Source: Pomphorhynchus laevis (lineage: Eukaryota > Acanthocephala > Palaeacanthocephala > Echinorhynchida > Pomphorhynchidae). From it: a stretch of 64,000 bases of DNA. Positions 35,460-46,760 of the stretch are shown in pieces. Under the pieces are notes generated by a model that made no database searches, was not told where the DNA came from, and was given only the letters and a program-made list of their open reading frames with translations. Each line of letters begins with the position of its first letter. Positions within the stretch are counted from its first letter, which is position 1. The stretch is taken from the NCBI GenBank assembly GCA_012934845.2, contig WNNJ02002694.1, positions 62,001-126,000 on the forward strand, written 5' to 3'. A program made the position numbers and the translations under genes.

Positions 35460-36345
35460 TATCATAATATCACACCGTTAGTGATCGGAGATTGCCTCCT
35501 GATAATCCACTGAGTGCTAACGTCGGCGCAGGATGTTGTTGTTTAGATAGGGATGTAACTGATTCGTGACGATATTCGAACACTAACGGGCAGACACATA
35601 TTTAGAATAAAAGCATTGAGCAATATAACATCTTACATTTCACTGATTAATGACATGTTCTGAAAATCTATTTCGAACAGTGTCAAACCGGTAAAGAGTC
35701 TACAAATTAGCAGGAAAGTTTTGTGAAATTCTTTACCGACTAGCTGGATTCTATATAGACCATCCATGTATTACAGCGTGTTGAAAGTTAGTGGCTAGTG
35801 CCTGCGCCGTGAAGATCCACAGAGCACGAACATTGGCGCAGAATTATGTTTGTGATTAGATCCGTGTTGGAACTGGTTTGTGACGATATTCGTACACTAG
35901 TTTGCAGACACGTTTAGGATTGAATCATATAACAGTATATTATCGTTACATTTCACAGATTAAATTACCTGCTCTGGAAATCTATTTCAGAAAGTGTCAG
36001 ACTGGCAAGAAGTCTATAAATTCGCAGGAAAGTTTTGTTCAATTTTTCAACGATTAACCAGATTTTATATAGACCATCCAAGTATTACAGCATTTTGAAA
36101 CGTTTGTGCTCAGTGATTGCGCCCTTAAGATCCACTGAGTACTAACGTCGGTGCAAAATGATGTTGGTGTTTAGATCATCTTACAACTGCTTCGTGACTA
36201 ATTCGTACACTAATTTGCAGACACGTTCAGGATTAAAGCATACATACCTTACGTTTCACAGGTTGATGACCGGATATGGAAATCTATTTTGAAAAGTGTT
36301 AGACCAGTAAGGAGTCTATAAAGTGCAATTTTCAATCGCACTTTA
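35460..36345 (+). repeat. PLE-associated tandem repeat with decayed hammerheads
   Basis: Three diverged units of about 310-330 bp. Each has a core-like block near 35495-35530, 35805-35845 and 36115-36155, and a shared tail about an AGACACGTT block, TTTCACAGATTAATGACCTGCTCTGG and GTCTATAAA. In each unit the sequence flanking the core can pair as stem I (GCGCC/GGCGC; TTGCGCC/GGTGCAA), with compensatory change between units, while the core strands themselves have drifted. A fourth copy lies at 40500-40760. The position directly beside a PLE fits the terminal repeats in which PLE hammerheads are known to sit. Confidence 0.55.
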
Positions 36346-36429
36346 TAGAGTCAATTTTCAATTGCACTTTTAATAGGGTCAGATTTAAGTAAATCTGATA
36401 AGTAAAATATTCTGATAAAACAATCTGAT

Positions 36430-37500
36430 AATTATTATAACATATATATGTATATCTTTTTCCGAATATAAGGTTAATTAATTTTACTAACGCTTCTTTA
36501 ATATCTACTAAATCTAGATTTGTATAAAGCGTACTAAAATCGTATGTATTTATATTTTGAAAATTTATTCTTTTGTCTGTTCTAAAAATTCTTTTGTAGA
36601 ATTAATACTGAAATAGTGTTTTATACCAGTATTAATTTCGATTACCTTGCAATATTTTTTAAAATGTGCTTTAATTACTTTAAGTGTTTTATTCATATAG
36701 ACAGAAAGTGGTTTTAATGTACATTTAAACGCACTACATATGAACCTAGGTTTTATTGGATTTTTGTGTAATTTTGGATTCCAATATAATATAGGTATAG
36801 TTTTATTATCTAATTCAACCTTTATACCCTTTTTACCCATTATAGAACAGTGACTTGTAATAATTGTTTCTAAACTCAACTCACTAAGTTCATATGCTGG
36901 ATTTACATTTAAATCATTAGAATTAACTTCTTTCACTAGTATATCATAATAAAGCCTTTTGCATATGAAGACAAAGTTATTACTAGCTTTATCAATAGTT
37001 GTTATTATATAGTTATCCTTTAATTTAGTAAGTTCTTTATACATATCTTTATTAATTTTATCTTTCCTTTTATAATTGTTTGTTATTATCATTTTATTTT
37101 TAATTTTATCAAATATATAATCTTTCCAAATGTTTATCTTAGATATATTCGAGCTTTCACTATTAATCAGCTTACTAAAGTAATCATTTAAGTTATTATA
37201 CAACGAACTGTAAATTTTATTTTTGTCGTTGTTGTTATTTAATCTATATTTATATCCTTTTGATAGCAGCTTTCTTAATTCATTGTTTTCAATTAATTCT
37301 AGATTATGAGTGCATATATGTTCATTTATTTTATCAAAACTAAGACTTTTACAATTGCATTCTGTTTCCATTATATTTCCAATATTATCGTTACATATTG
37401 ATTTTAATTCTTTATTATAATTACAAATTTTTGGTCCTAATGGTGGTAGGAGTTTATACCTTATTTTAGGAATATATTTACTTAAATCTGACCCTATAGA
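36430..37500 (-). mobile_element. PLE RT N-terminal half, broken copy
   Basis: A 268-residue open frame (36565-37371), extended upstream in the same frame to about 37500, covers the N-terminal and fingers region of the PLE reverse transcriptase. It has METECNCKSL, TTIDKASNNFVFIC and the diagnostic LYWNPKLHKNPIKPRFI, followed by sequence encoding a YDFSTLYTN-like motif. It meets an inverted copy head-to-head at about 37500. Confidence 0.75.
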
Positions 37501-37504
37501 TAAT

Positions 37505-38125
37505 ATAGATAATATTTTTAATATAGATTAAATAACAACGACAAAAATAAAATTTACAGTTCGTTATATAATAACTTAAATGATTACTTTAGTAAGCTGA
37601 TTAATAGTGAAAGCTCGAATATATCTAAGATAAAAATTTGGAAAGATTATATATTTGATAAAATTAAAAATTTAATGATAATAACAAACAATTATAAAAG
37701 GAAAGATAAAATTAATAAAGATATGTATAAAGAACTTACTAAATTAAAGGATAACTATATAATAACAACTATTGATAAAGCTAGTAATAACTTTGTCTTC
37801 ATATGCAAAAAGCTTTATTATGATATACTAATGAAAGAGGTTAATTCTAATGATTTAAATGTAAATCCAACATATGAACGTAGTGAGTTGAGTTTAGAAA
37901 CAATTATTACAAGTCATTGTTCTATAATGGATAAAAAGGGTATAAAGGTTGAATTAGATAATAAAACTATACCTATATTATATTGGAATCCAAAATTCCA
38001 TAAAAATCCAATTAAACCTAGGTTCATATGTAGTGCGTTTAAATGTACATTAAAACCACTTTCTGTTTATATGAATAAAATACTTAAAGTAATTAAAGCA
38101 CATTTTAAAATTAATGTAAGGTAAT
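37505..38125 (+). mobile_element. PLE RT fragment, inverted partner
   Basis: Plus-strand copy of the same region as 36430-37500 (149-residue open frame with TTIDKASNNFVFIC and PILYWNPKFHKNP). The two form a head-to-head inverted pair, an arrangement often reported for PLE insertions. Confidence 0.75.
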
Positions 38126-38378
38126 CCAAATTAATAGTGAAAGCTCGAATATATCTAAGATAAAAATTTGGAAAGATTATATATTTGATAAAATTAAAAA
38201 TAAAATAAAAATAACAAACAATTATAAAAGAAAAGATAAAATTAATAAAGATATGTATAAAGAACTTACTAAATTAAAGGATAACTATATAATAACAACT
38301 ATTGATAAAGCTAGTAATAACTTTGTCTTCATATGCAAAAAGCTTTATTATGATATACTAATGAAAGAGGTTAATTTA
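38126..38378 (+). mobile_element. PLE RT fragment, tandem partial copy
   Basis: A second short plus-strand copy begins immediately after the previous one, repeating the segment through the ICKKLYYDI block. It then passes directly into LINE sequence at about 38379. Confidence 0.7.
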
Positions 38379-38665
38379 GATGAAGGAATGAATGATGCAA
38401 ATGACTTCAGCGCGTACCGATCCATCATTTTATTGAATTATTTGTACAAATTGTTAGCATTAGTAGTTTCAAAGCGACTTTATGCATATTATAGTGTTTC
38501 ACATTTTACTAAAAATTCGGGTTTAGGCTTAACCGTTCTAGCATAGATACTTTGAGTAGTTGGGCGGTTCTCACTATATGCAACTTCATCGACTTCAGTA
38601 AAGCTTTTGACCTTGTAGCTCGCCATATTCTGCTTATTAAACTCTCGATAATCGTAAACCTTTTC
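38379..38665 (+). mobile_element. LINE RT fragment joined to a PLE copy
   Basis: The translation includes NDANDFSAYRSIILLNYLYKL and, a little further, CNFIDFSKAFDLVARHILL. These are RT fingers and palm motifs of CR1-like LINEs (AYRPISLL..., DFSKAFD). The catalytic YADD region is absent. The 97-residue open frame at 38253-38546 is a chance PLE-LINE fusion. Confidence 0.65.
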
Positions 38666-38829
38666 GATTTAGTAAAATAATATGTTACAAAATATAGTAA
38701 TTACGCTCTTAATATATTAATTTATTATATGTAAATAGAAGAAAAAATATTAGTTTCCAAAAGCCAAAAATAAGTGTCTTAAAAAATTAAGTCATTATAA
38801 TAATCCGGTTAAACGATAGACAAGAAGTC

Positions 38830-39021
38830 ATGGCGATAAAACGAATAAGAAATATGGACTTGCAAATATTAAAAAAGATAAGTATATATGAACAATTAGA
38901 AATATTAAAACAACTTTTAAGAGATAATAAGCTAAAAGATCATTATGTAAATAAAGGAAATTTTTTTAAAGAAATCATGTGTTCAATAAATCAAGTATTA
39001 ATTGACGATATGATAGGTTAA
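38830..39021 (+). mobile_element. Probable upstream part of a PLE copy
   Basis: A 63-codon open frame rich in Lys, Ile and Leu, directly ahead of the PLE copy at 39.2 kb. It is not conserved in a recognisable way and could be the PLE leader or an N-terminal extension. The 150 bp after it show nothing else. Confidence 0.3.
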
Positions 39022-39179
39022 AATGTATAATAGACAGTTATTGAAATATAAAATACTAAAATCAGAAAATAAATGTAAATAATAACAATAAAAAATATAC
39101 ATTGAACATAAAATTTATTAATAAATGTATAGATAACGTAAATATAGGTAGAATTTAAAATAATTCTAAAAGTAAAGAA

Positions 39180-40262
39180 ATAATAGGATCAGATTCAAGT
39201 TAACATATTCCATAAATAAGGTATAAGTTGTTACCGCCAATAGTACCAATAATTTGTAATTATAATAAATAATTGAAATCAATAAGGAAAGATAATATTA
39301 AAAAATATTATAGAAACTGAATGTAATTGCAAAAGTCTTAATTTTGATAAAATAAATGAACATATATGCACTCATGAATTAATTGAAAACAATGAATTAA
39401 GGAAAATGCTATCAAAAGGGTATAAATATAGATTAAATAATAACAACGACAAAAATAAAATTTACAGTTCATTATATAATAACTTAAATGATTACTTTAG
39501 TAAGCTGATTAATAGTGAAAGCTCGAATATATCTAAGATAAACATTTGGAAAGATTATATATTTGATAAAATTAAAAATAAAATGAAAATAACAAACAAT
39601 TATAAAAGGAAAGATAAAATTAATAAAGATATGTATAAAGAACTTACTAAATTAAAGGATAACTATATAATAACAACTATTGATAAAGCTAGTAATAACT
39701 TTGTCTTCATATGCAAAAAGTTTCATTTATTATGATACTTTCTACTAGTAAAAAGCACTATTCATATTAAATCTCTACAAAAGAATTTTTAGAACAGACA
39801 AAAGGAATAAATTTTCAAAATATAAATACATAGATTTTAGTACGCATTATACAAATCTAGATTTAGTAGATATTAAAGAAGCGTTAGTAAAATTAATTAA
39901 CCTTATATTCGGAAAAAGATATACATATCTATGTTATAATAATTATAACGCCTATCTTAAAAAAATTAAACCATCAAATAAGTGTAAATATATGGATAAA
40001 ATTGAATTAATAGAATCCTTAAATATTTTGATAAATCAAAATTATTTAAAAGTAGGGACATCTAAATTTAGACAAGTAAAAGGTGTTCCAATGGGTGGTA
40101 ATAGTAGCCCAATTATAGCTGACTTGTTTTTAAGCTTTATAGAATATGAATTTGTTCATAACTGTGTAAAAACTAAATCTAAACAATATAAATATATGAA
40201 ATATATGTTTCGATACATTGATGATATATGTGTATTTAATTCTAATAATTTTTATTCAATCC
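39180..40262 (+). mobile_element. PLE copy with internal deletion, broken
   Basis: The longest plus-strand PLE copy. It carries the N-terminal region (109-residue frame 39406-39735), then after a gap the FSTHYTNLDLVDIKEAL-like block, then GVPMGGNSSPIIADLF and FRYIDDICVF (106-residue frame 39992-40312). It ends abruptly after the active site. Confidence 0.75.
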
Positions 40263-40499
40263 TCCTGATGACCTCTAATTCTTATTCTGATACAACGTCT
40301 GTTATTTATTAGTCAATTCATAAAAATGACGTTTATTTTAAATTTTTTAACTTGATTTAAATTATAGAAAATCTAAAAACAATTATTAATTTTATTATTT
40401 AATTATTAAATTTTGATTTAGCATTATTATGTTTTGTTTATTTTATAATTATATTAAATACGTAGACTCAGTTAGCTGATTTAATTAGCCGGATTATAT

Positions 40500-40760
40500 A
40501 TAGACTATCAAAGTATTACATAATGTTGAAACGTTAGTCCTCAGTGCCTACGCCCTGATGATTTACTGACTGCTAACGTCGGGCAGGATGATGTTGGTGG
40601 TTAGATAGTTTTGCAACTAGTTCGTGACGATATTTGTACACTAGTTTGCAGACGCCTGTTTAAGATTAAAGCATTTAGCAATATAACATCCTTACATTTT
40701 TACATATTAATGACCTGCTCTGGAAATCTATTTCGATAAATTTTAATATTGAATTTTAGT
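40500..40760 (+). repeat. PLE-associated repeat with decayed hammerhead, fourth copy
   Basis: Same family as 35460-36345. The block CCTGATGATTTACTGACTG followed by CTAACGTCGGGC resembles CUGAUGA...GAAACGUC with the GAAA strand altered; flanks CTACGCC/GGGCAG can partly pair. Confidence 0.5.
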
Positions 40761-40940
40761 AAGTTAAATAATTTAATATTTTAAAAAATCTGAAATATGG
40801 GGTAACAACTATCTTAGAGTTATTACCAGCGTATATTTGATTTGCTTTTTTTGCGCAACTATAGCAACCAGCAAGTTTCAAGAACGCCCGTCTGATAACA
40901 TAAATTACGAAAAACAATCGAACTTAATAGTTAAGTTAAT

Positions 40941-43900
40941 ATGACTAAGACAGATTGTACAAAATATGGATTTGATGAATGTGAATATACATTGGAGGTA
41001 TTGCGATAAAATCTTATATTATAAATCGAATAATAAAAATTTTATTTGTTCAAAATAAAATTGATTTGATTAACTGATTTAATCAAATTTAATTTGATAA
41101 AATCTTATTATGAAAGTCGAGTATATTTTGGTCATTAGTTTATCAAAACATACTCATGTTATATATAACCAGTGGAAGTTATCGCTTTCAGGGATCCATC
41201 TTTTAAATATTATTTTAATAAATTGGCAAGATTTAAATCCGAATAAAAGGTGAAATATTATATCAATACGTTTCGGCTAACAGCCTTGCTCACAACAATT
41301 GTATGATATCTCTCAAAGTTTATTCAAGACTTAGATAGATATCATAAAATTGTTGTGAGTAAGGCGTTAGCCAATTTCGGTGATTTCGGTTGTGAGTTAA
41401 GCGGTTAGGTGATTTCGCAGCTACGGAAAACCAGCGACGGTATCATTCCTTCATTACTCTGAATTTCATACATCTTGACTTACGTATTGGTATTACATCT
41501 TGACTTACATCTTGACTTACATATTGGTATTGTATCGTCCGCTACTGATGTGCAACGGTACACTTGTTAACGGTATGTATACCGTGCAATCGTATATAGT
41601 AAAATTTATAATTTCATCTCAATCAACGCAGGAACTCTCACTGGAGTACTCGTTATTGCTATTTCAATTTTGATTTAGACTTAATAGACATAGCAAAAAA
41701 TTTAATATTCATTAAACGTTTCGCTTGCTAAGCTCTTTCAATTGTTAGTATTTATATTAAAGACAATTGTTAACCAGTAAAATAATGGAGCAATAGAATT
41801 TTGGCTGTGAAATCATCTTGTGTGATCTAGCAAAATTGCCCATATTTATCGTAACATATATTTCTTATCTTTATTAATAAAGATACTAATATTTATCTTT
41901 ATTACTATTCTCTATACTATTTATATACTTTCATAAAATTTCCGCGTTAGAACAATTTATTTTTATCAAATTGTGCTGATTTAAATATTTTACGATTTTC
42001 AATGATTATGAAGAAAAACAATACTATTACATATTATGCCAATTCTTGTCTGTACTATGGCATATTTTTGCTTATGCAAAAATGTTTCTTGTAAATTTAA
42101 TATATTTTTAATATTATTGTGTTGATTTATATATTTTACTATTTTCTGCTTAATCTTATTTTTATAGAAACCTAGTTTAAAATACGCATCTATTAAATTA
42201 TTCAAATGATTTTTAAAACCAATTTCCTTACAAATTGTCGCAATTCTTAAAATTTCATTATTTAATGTATTATATTTTATATTATATGGTATGCGTGAAT
42301 GCTCATGCAAAAATATGCTCCTTGTAAACTTAAATATGTCATCTTTACGATATAAATTAAAAGTAGTTTTAGTTAATGTTATTTTAATGTTCATATCTAG
42401 ATATACACCTTCTTTATCATTAATATTGGTTTGTTAAGAATAAGGCTTTCTGGATAAATTTGTTCACTAATTGAATAAAAATTATTAGTTTACATATTGA
42501 TGATACACATGTATCATAAATAAATCGAAACATATTTAAAATATAATTATCAAAATTATACAATTATGAACAAATTTATATTCTAATGATTTCTCGCGGG
42601 GTTTGCTGAAAAGAACACATTTTACAAACTATGCATTTCTTCATATTCAGATCAGCTAACTAAGTCAACTTATTTTTTATTATATATAAATTTTAAAAAA
42701 AAGATTAATAATAAATAATTATAAGATTTTACACAGTTTATATTTATACAACGATATCATAAAATTAGAGATCAAAATCAATTTTTTAAATAAACCAATA
42801 AATAATAGACGTTGTATCACAATAAGGAATAGATGTCATAAGAAGGAACTGGCATGTTATCAGGTTTCGGCCCTTATTCATCGACCTTACATATAGAAAC
42901 GGAGCCAAATGACGTATTTGCTTTGATGAAATTTGATTATCTAGTATATTATTTTAGCACAGAAATTATTATTTACTATATAAATTATAAGTAGTTTTAA
43001 TTAATGTTAATTTAATGTTGATATCTAGATATACACTTTCTTTATCATTAATTTTGGTTTTATTAGGAATGAGGCTACCTGGATAAATTTGTTCACTCAT
43101 TGAATAAAATCATTAGAGTTAAATACACATATATCATCAATGTATCGAAACATATTTCATATCTTTATATAATTTAGATTTATTTTTTAAACAGTTATGA
43201 ACAAATTCATATTACATAAAGCTTAAAAATAAGTCAGCTATAATTGAGCTACTATTACCTCCAATTAGAACACATTTTATTTGTCTAAGTATAGATGTCC
43301 CTACTTTTAAATAATTTTGATTTATCAAAATATTTAAGGATTCTATTAATTCAATTTTATCCATATATTTATATTTATTTGATGGTTTAATTTTTGTTAG
43401 ATAGGCGTTATAATTATTATAACATATATATGTATATCTTTTTCCGAATATAAGATTAATTAATTTTACTAACGCTTCTTTAATATCTACTAAATCTAGA
43501 TTTGTATAAAGCGTACTAAAATCGTGTATTTATATTTTGAAAATTTATTCCTTTTGTCTGTTCTAAAAATTCTTTTGTAGAATTAATACTGAAATAGTGT
43601 TTTATACCAGTATTAATTTCGATTACCTTGCAATATTTTTTAAAGTGTGCTTTAATTACTTTAAGTATTTTATTAATATAAACAGAAAGTTGTTTTAATG
43701 TACATTTAGAGGCACTACATATGAACCTAGGTTTTATCGGATTTTGATGTAATTTTGAATTCTAATATAATATAGGTATATTTTTATTATTTGATTCAAC
43801 CTTTATACCCTTTTATCCATTATTGAACAGTAGATAAAAAATAAACCGTAGATAAGAAATAAACCGTAGTCACTATATTAAAATAGTATTTATACCAGTA

Positions 43901-46351
43901 TTCGATTGCCTTTTAATATTTCTTGAATTGTGTTTTATTACTTTAAGTATTTTATTTATGTAAACTGTTATTGTGATTATTGTAATTACGAAACAACTAA
44001 AAATAAATAATTATTAGAGCTGGATCAAAGCAAAGAAGAAAATATTTTTGATATTTCGCTGACTTCTGTTAGCATCTTTAGAAAATTATTTTTTATGAAG
44101 ATAAAACTAGTACTTCAGAAAATTGCAATATTATAATAATTTGAGTTATAATATAAAAATTACTAAAATTAATTATAAGATATAAATATCTTATAAGATA
44201 TTTATTATCAATAAAAAGATAATATTTATTATCAATTAAAAGATAATACTTTTATTATTATCAGTTAAAAAATACTTTTATATTTTTATTATCAATTAAA
44301 AGATAATATTTATTATCAATTAAAAGATAATACTTTTATTATTATCAGTTAAAAAATACTTTTATATTTTTATTATCAATTAAAAGATAATATTTATTAT
44401 CAATTAAAAGATAATACTTTTATTATTATCAGTTAAAAAATACTTTTATATTTTTATTATCAATTAAAAGATAATATTTATTATCAATTAAAAGATAATA
44501 CTTTTATTATTATCAGTTAAAAAATACTTTTATATTTTTATTATCAATTAAAAGATAATATTTATTATCAATAAAAAGATAATATTTATTATCAATTAAA
44601 AGATAATACTTTTATTATTATCAGTTAAAAAATACTTTTATATTTTTATTATCAATTAAAAGATAATATTTATTATCAATTAAAAGATAATATTTATTAT
44701 CAATTAAAAGATAATACTTTTATTATTATCAGTTAAAAAATACTTTTATATTTTTATTATCAATTAAAAGATAATATTTATTATCAATTAAAAGATAATA
44801 TTTATTATCAATTAAAAGATAATACTTTTATTATTATCAGTTAAAAAATACTTTTATATTTTTATTATCAATTAAAAGATAATATTTATTAAATTATTAA
44901 AAGATAATATTTATTAAATAATTATTGGAGCTGGATCAAAGGAAAGAAGAAATTATTTTTGATATTTCGCTAACTACTGTTAGCATCTTCAGATGTAATT
45001 TTCTGAAGATGCTAACAGTAGTTAGCGAAATATCAAAAATAATTTCTTCTTTGATCCAGCGCCAATAATTATTTATCAATAATGGATCAGTATTAACTGT
45101 ATAAAAATAAAAATGGGTTTATATTTTTTATTTTTTCAATTCTTCGATTTCGATCAATTTATGAGCGTACATTAAGTAGGCAATTAGCTGCTATAGTAAG
45201 AGAAATGGCTGAATAATGTATTATCTAAGCGGAGGATACAAAAATTATATTAAATATAAAATATCTTATTAATTAATAAATATTAATTAATAAGATATTT
45301 TATATTTAATATAATTTTTGTATCCTAGCTTAGATAATACATGATTTAGCCATTTCATTAACAAATTAATCATCTGAAGAAATAAAGGGAATAGTAGAGG
45401 AAATTTTCTTCCTTTAAATGACTGATTTATTAAGATTTATTAAATTTTTAAAATATTTTTTATATTTTTAAGGTTTGTTTCCTCACTTAGATATGATATA
45501 AATTAAATAAATCTTCTATATAGCCAAAATCGTCTAATTAACGTGCAATTGTAATTTTGTCGATAACCTAACAAAATATACTTATTTTGTTATTGTTTAG
45601 ATCGACTTTTAACAGTTTTGAACAAATTCATAATCTATAAAGCTTAAACAAGAGTCAGCTGTAATTTTGATACTATTGCTTCCTATTTGAACATTATTTG
45701 TCTAAATATGAATATTTCATATATTTATATCGTATAGATTTATTAGAAAAATATTCATCCTGATCTGTACTTTAAATTTTTAAATATCAAGGAACAATCA
45801 GGTATAGTTGAACGACAACAAAAGTTATTTTTATTTTTATGTTTAGATTTATTTTATGTAATTTTAATTAAAAACTCACTCAATGAGCGTTTTGCTAAAA
45901 GAAAGCTAATATGAGTACAAATTGATTGTTTAGTAAATGCGATGAATTTATAATGACAAAATAACATAAACACAATTTTGTTAGTGGATTCGTAAATTAA
46001 TGTTTTAATTTCCATGTCTAGCCAGTTCTATCAATTAACAACGAACAAGTAAGTGATAAGGCTGCTGTGAATTCGGAAGAATTTTACAGATATACTAGAA
46101 CACAGTTGGTACGAATTGGACCTGAGACTATTAGTGTACGATTTATATTTGACAAAGAGCCCACAGTTAATGATATCAAAAACGCACTTGCTGAAAAATT
46201 CGATATAAATTCGGAAGATTTTTATCTTTTTTACGGCAAATATAGAATTGATGGTATCAAAGAATTAAAAAATTCTTTATATGATCTAAGAATTCCTAAT
46301 GGTGCGGTTATTTGCCTACATCGTCAATGTGTCTTACATATGTGGCCTTAA
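40941..46351 (+). CDS. Ubiquitin-like domain protein, terminal exon plus tentative first exon
   Basis: The well-supported part is the exon 46022-46351, which ends in TAA. After an acceptor-like CCATGTCTAG it reads 109 codons including ISVRFIFDKEPTVNDIKNAL, FYLFYGKYRIDGIKEL and YDLRIPNGAVICL. This matches the ubiquitin fold order (beta1-beta2, helix, beta3-beta5) with no C-terminal Gly-Gly, so it is more likely a ubiquitin-like interaction domain than a conjugated modifier. No in-frame ATG exists in the exon. A possible first exon is 40941-40997 (ATG, 19 codons with DCTKYGFDECEY, donor GTATTG), which is phase 0 like the acceptor. That link is speculative because 5 kb of PLE debris lies between. 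Confidence 0.45.
41263..41385. repeat. Foldback with decayed hammerhead-like arms
   Basis: The arms CGGCTAACAGCCTTGCTCAC (41275 onward) and GTTGTGAGTAAGGCGTTAGCC (ending about 41376) are mirror copies around a short centre. On the minus strand the left arm reads GTGAGCA, stem GGCT/AGCC, GAAA, CGTATT. The GAAA strand and stem II are good; the first core strand is lost. Confidence 0.5.
41395..41840 (-). repeat. Diverged copy of the 1.3-2.6 kb SINE-like repeat
   Basis: 41395-41510 (GGTGATTTCGCAGCTACGG..., CCAGCGACGGTATCATTCCTTCATTACTC) and 41797-41836 (GTGATCTAGCAAAATTG) match blocks of the SINE-like family. The element is broken up and about 70-80 percent similar by eye. Confidence 0.45.
41999..42600 (-). 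mobile_element. PLE RT C-terminal fragment, broken
   Basis: A 131-residue open frame covers the region after the active site (MNIKITLTKTTFNLYRKDDI, LNNLIDAYFKLGFY), with traces of the FRYIDD block upstream. Copy of the 14.8-kb element. Confidence 0.7.
42780..42940 (-). repeat. PLE 3'-flank repeat
   Basis: The block AGAAGGAACTGGCATGTTATC...ATTCATCGACC is an inverted relative of 54775-54890, which follows a PLE 3' end. It probably represents the PLE 3' tail. It contains a GGGCCGAAACCTG stretch reminiscent of a hammerhead GAAA strand. Confidence 0.4.
42960..43985 (-). mobile_element. PLE RT copy, broken, with small second fragment
   Basis: A minus-strand copy spans the active site, the mid region and the start of the LHKNP region. 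A further short piece of the same region lies at about 43850-43985. No long open frame survives. Confidence 0.65.
44003..44124 (-). repeat. Left half of the hammerhead foldback element
   Basis: Closely similar to 15880-16000, including the central loop AAGATAAAACTAGTACTTCAG, then ends. The minus-strand core here is decayed (CUAAAGA). Confidence 0.6.
44200..44915. repeat. 84-bp AT-rich tandem array
   Basis: Period 84 built from ATTATCAATTAAAAGATAAT and TTATTATCAGTTAAAAAATAC subunits, with some units carrying an extra copy of the 24-bp subunit. It lies between a half copy (44003-44124) and a full copy (44917-45073) of the hammerhead foldback element. Confidence 0.9.
44961..44992 (-). ncRNA. 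Hammerhead ribozyme-like motif, left arm
   Basis: Minus strand: CTGAAGA, T, stem II GCTAAC/GTTAGC with an AGTA loop, GAAA, TATC. Outward flanks T-run/A-run can pair as stem I. Confidence 0.55.
45003..45034 (+). ncRNA. Hammerhead ribozyme-like motif, right arm
   Basis: Exact inverted copy of 44961-44992. CUGANGA and GAAA strands intact, 6-bp stem II, minimal AU/AU stem III, UC at the cleavage site, TTTT/AAAA stem I. Confidence 0.55.
45203..45355. repeat. Long near-perfect inverted repeat
   Basis: Arms of about 72 bp (AATGGCT...TTATCTAAGC...GGATACAAAAATT... and mirror) with a spacer of about 7 nt. There are few mismatches, so it is young. It has no hammerhead core and no recognised TIR, and could be a MITE or a foldback. 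Confidence 0.75.
45605..45735 (-). mobile_element. Small PLE RT relic
   Basis: The sequence resembles the PLE active-site region (the block encoding the FIEYEF part and the motif before it), heavily diverged. Confidence 0.45.
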
Positions 46352-46594
46352 AATTTACTGATAACTTTTCAATTATGCAATTACAATAACCATTTAAAGC
46401 AATTATTTAAAGTAAAATTGATTTTATTTATCGATTTTAACTTCGCTAATGTGAATGTAACTACCAGATGATATTTATTATGTATTCACTGCTTTATAAT
46501 TGAGTAATGATGGTCATTGATGTTATTATAAATCAATCTGATAATAAATACTAAACCATAATCTTTTTCCATTACGATTATATAGTTTTATTGG

Positions 46595-46760
46595 AACAAA
46601 GAAAATAATTTTCTTTATTTGAAAAAATTCAATATTTTGATAAGCTTCTGCTATCATCAGGATTACATAAGAATCAACAAGATTACATAATAATCCTGAT
46701 AATGATAGCATTAGTTATCGAAATATTGACTTTTTTCAAAGGAAAATTATTTTCTTCATT
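46595..46760. repeat. Foldback with hammerhead-like cores
   Basis: Arms GAACAAAGAAAATAATTTTC... and its mirror. Plus strand 46695-46730: CTGATAA, stem GATAGC..., TTATC, GAAA, TATTGAC. Minus strand 46661-46630: CTGATGA, stem, then AAAA in place of GAAA. Neither core is fully intact, but each preserves a different half. Confidence 0.5.

Larger units (their letters stand above)
44917..45073. repeat. Foldback element with two identical hammerhead cores
   Basis: Arms of about 72 bp (AATAATTATTGGAGCTGGATC... and its mirror ending ...GGATCAAAG-type and CCAATAATTATT) with a 10-bp spacer. Each arm carries the same 32-bp hammerhead core, one on each strand, with 5' ends facing the centre. It is the cleanest member of the foldback family. 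Confidence 0.8.
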
